DNA of 64,000 bases, taken from a candidate division Zixibacteria bacterium RBG-1. Its GTDB lineage: Bacteria > Zixibacteria > MSB-5A5 > DSPP01 > RBG-1. Where the stretch lies: positions 600,825 to 664,824 of the forward strand of contig AUYT01000001.1 in assembly GCA_000447245.1 (NCBI GenBank), in the 5' to 3' direction. The notes under the pieces were generated by a model that saw nothing but the letters and a program-made list of their open reading frames with translations, ran no database searches and had not been told where the DNA came from. Below are positions 62,437-64,000 of this stretch, piece by piece; the first letter of the stretch is position 1, and the number at the start of each line of letters is the position of its first letter. The translations under genes and the position numbers were made by a program.

Positions 62437-64000
62437 ATGGCAGGGAAAATACTCAAATTATTTTTTATATTTTTATTCCTAGTACTGTGGGGCATTTCCG
62501 CCTGGGCTGCCGTAGAGAGGCCCCAATATTATGGTGACCAAAAATCTTTAGAATGGTTGGAGAAACGAAGGGTAGATGCTACCTATAATACCGATTTGGG
62601 GCCCTGGGCCACGGGGGTGTTCAAAAACCCCTTTATTCAGCCAGCCCCGAGCGCCTCACCCTTTTTCGACACGGTCGGAATGAGCTTTTACGAGACTGAT
62701 TCCAACGACAGGTTGCAAAGACAGATTAATCGCTCCAGCTTGGGATATGTGCATGCTGTTTATACTAAATCCGAAAATACGACCCAGACACCCAGGCGCT
62801 TTCACTATTCCGCCTGGCTTAATACCGGGGTTCAATCAGCTTCAGACATTCAGGTCAGCGACATATTAGAAGAGGGCCGGGGCGGTTTCGGAGGGGTCAC
62901 AACCTTGCCGGATGGAAGAGCGGTTGTGTTTTATCACCGGTCTTTTGGCAGTAACCCGAACCTCAACATCCCGGAGCGAGGAAGCTATATAGAAATAGAA
63001 GCAGCTCCCGGAGCCGGAACTTTCACTAATAATGAGTTTCATGCTCCGGATTCGGTTGGACCGCCGAAAACGGGGGTAAATGGTAAAAATGGTCTTCTGA
63101 GAGATTCCCCAATCTGGCCCGACGCTGCGGCTCAAAAATATAAAGACACCAACTTTGTTCACCTGGTCAGTCACGAAGGCGGCACCGCTGCCTACCGTTA
63201 CATGCTTTATGTCCGTGCCAAAATCGATCCGTCTATAGACCCCAACTTCTTCCTCTGGGGAAAACCGTTTATTTTTGATACCTCCTTCGGCTTTATCCCC
63301 GCAACCGTAGTGGCTTCCCAGCAATCCGCCAAAGTGGCCTTAATATTCACTCATCCGCGAAACGGGTTTCCTTCACCCGGGAACACCACTCATCCCGAGA
63401 GTCTGGCTACTGACGCGGATTTATATTACATCGAGTCCACCACCGGAGGAGATGATTGGCAAAACGGATTTAACAACGACACCCGGGACACTTTCGTCAA
63501 TATAACCAAGTATACGGACTCAGACCCGAACCGGGCCTGGGGTGACTTGTCAGCCGCCTATGATGAGCAGGACTCGTTGGTAGTAGCGTTCAGCGCCCCG
63601 ATTTTCATTCCTCTGATAGGTGCTTCGGCAACCCAGGGGAGCATCTTTTTCTGGAGGAGAGGGATCGGAGGAGGCCCCCCTGAATTGGATAAAAGGGAAG
63701 TATATAATTACTCCATAGATGGTAGCGACCTTCGCCGAACCCATGATGCCTTGCCGGTGTCGAATCCCCATGTAGGGGTTTATAAAGGGACAGCCCCGGA
63801 TTCCATCGGGGATTACTATATAATCTGGACCATGGGAGCCGGTAACGACACCACCGAAAACAACCCTCCGCCGCTGGAGGGGTTCTGGAACTACGACATT
63901 TACTGCTCCGCCACCACCAACCTCGGATTCAGTTGGTCCGCCATTACCAATATCACTAATTCAGCGACACCGGCTTGCACTGTGGGGGTTTGTGACCACG
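62437..64000 (+). CDS. Secreted protein of unknown function (3' end beyond window)
   Basis: Open from ATG 62437 (SD AAAGGAGAAG) to the window end, 521 codons. N terminus MAGKILKLFFIFLFLVLWG then a cleavage site near SAWAA. The mature part is rich in aromatic residues, Asp and Gly (ERPQYYGDQKSLEWLEKRR, GFGGVTTLPDGRAVVFYHR, YDIYCSATTNLGFSWSAITN), with repeated short strands that suggest a beta-propeller such as a sialidase-like or WD-like fold; NLGFSWS recalls an Asp-box-like element. No catalytic motif is recognised. From its place I expect a C-terminal sorting domain beyond the window. Confidence 0.75.
   Translation, partial: MAGKILKLFFIFLFLVLWGISAWAAVERPQYYGDQKSLEWLEKRRVDATYNTDLGPWATGVFKNPFIQPAPSASPFFDTVGMSFYETDSNDRLQRQINRSSLGYVHAVYTKSENTTQTPRRFHYSAWLNTGVQSASDIQVSDILEEGRGGFGGVTTLPDGRAVVFYHRSFGSNPNLNIPERGSYIEIEAAPGAGTFTNNEFHAPDSVGPPKTGVNGKNGLLRDSPIWPDAAAQKYKDTNFVHLVSHEGGTAAYRYMLYVRAKIDPSIDPNFFLWGKPFIFDTSFGFIPATVVASQQSAKVALIFTHPRNGFPSPGNTTHPESLATDADLYYIESTTGGDDWQNGFNNDTRDTFVNITKYTDSDPNRAWGDLSAAYDEQDSLVVAFSAPIFIPLIGASATQGSIFFWRRGIGGGPPELDKREVYNYSIDGSDLRRTHDALPVSNPHVGVYKGTAPDSIGDYYIIWTMGAGNDTTENNPPPLEGFWNYDIYCSATTNLGFSWSAITNITNSATPACTVGVCDH

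Overview
The window most likely comes from an uncultured, diderm, LPS-making bacterium of the FCB-like candidate phyla (candidate division Zixibacteria is my best guess; no marker gene here settles it). The reasons are Kdo and Lpt genes, secreted proteins ending in the 'SQNYPNPFN' type-IX-like sorting domain, many type I dockerin repeats of the form GDANGDGKVDLADLIFMVNY, and moderate GC. No rRNA, tRNA, CRISPR array or complete insertion sequence was seen.

Region 1 (1-12.9 kb) is an envelope and regulation block: the 3' end of pyrG, kdsA-kdsC-kdsD, a CorA-like channel, a lipid A acyltransferase, lptC, lptB, rpoN, hpf, hprK, two mannose-family PTS proteins (EIIA and EIIB, no membrane components) and an MlaD-type protein. 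lptA is absent where it would be expected and repeat DNA fills the gap. An AT-rich HEPN-like gene separates lptB from rpoN.

Region 2 (12.9-28.9 kb) is rearranged. It holds a seven-bladed FG-GAP protein, Mut7-C, suhB, a double-receiver protein, an ArsR/MMPL/LolA-like/DUF2892/beta-barrel operon lying between a truncated and a complete phosphomannomutase gene, an orphan MalK-type ATPase, a secreted dockerin protein, a Mut7-C gene fragment, a lipoprotein subtilase and two small genes. A family of small palindromic elements with termini GTAGACCCA/TGGGTCTAC is scattered here; two copies are identical over 132 bp.

Region 3 (28.9-64 kb) is a surface-protein island: four small dockerin proteins (three tandem paralogues), a histidine kinase and NtrC-type regulator pair, an intergenic region with a dyad and a sigma-54-like promoter, a cohesin-like/dockerin protein, three large proteins with sorting domains, and a 5949-residue protein with 59 tandem ~93-residue repeats and a terminal dockerin. 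A further secreted protein runs off the end. I infer that RpoN (region 1) and the two-component pair (region 3) may control at least part of this surface programme.

Recurrent signals: several promoters fit TTGACA-N16/17-TATATT; some genes start 5-11 bases after the -10 box without a Shine-Dalgarno sequence (probably leaderless); and the long leaders of surface genes carry near-perfect anti-SD complements far from any start codon.
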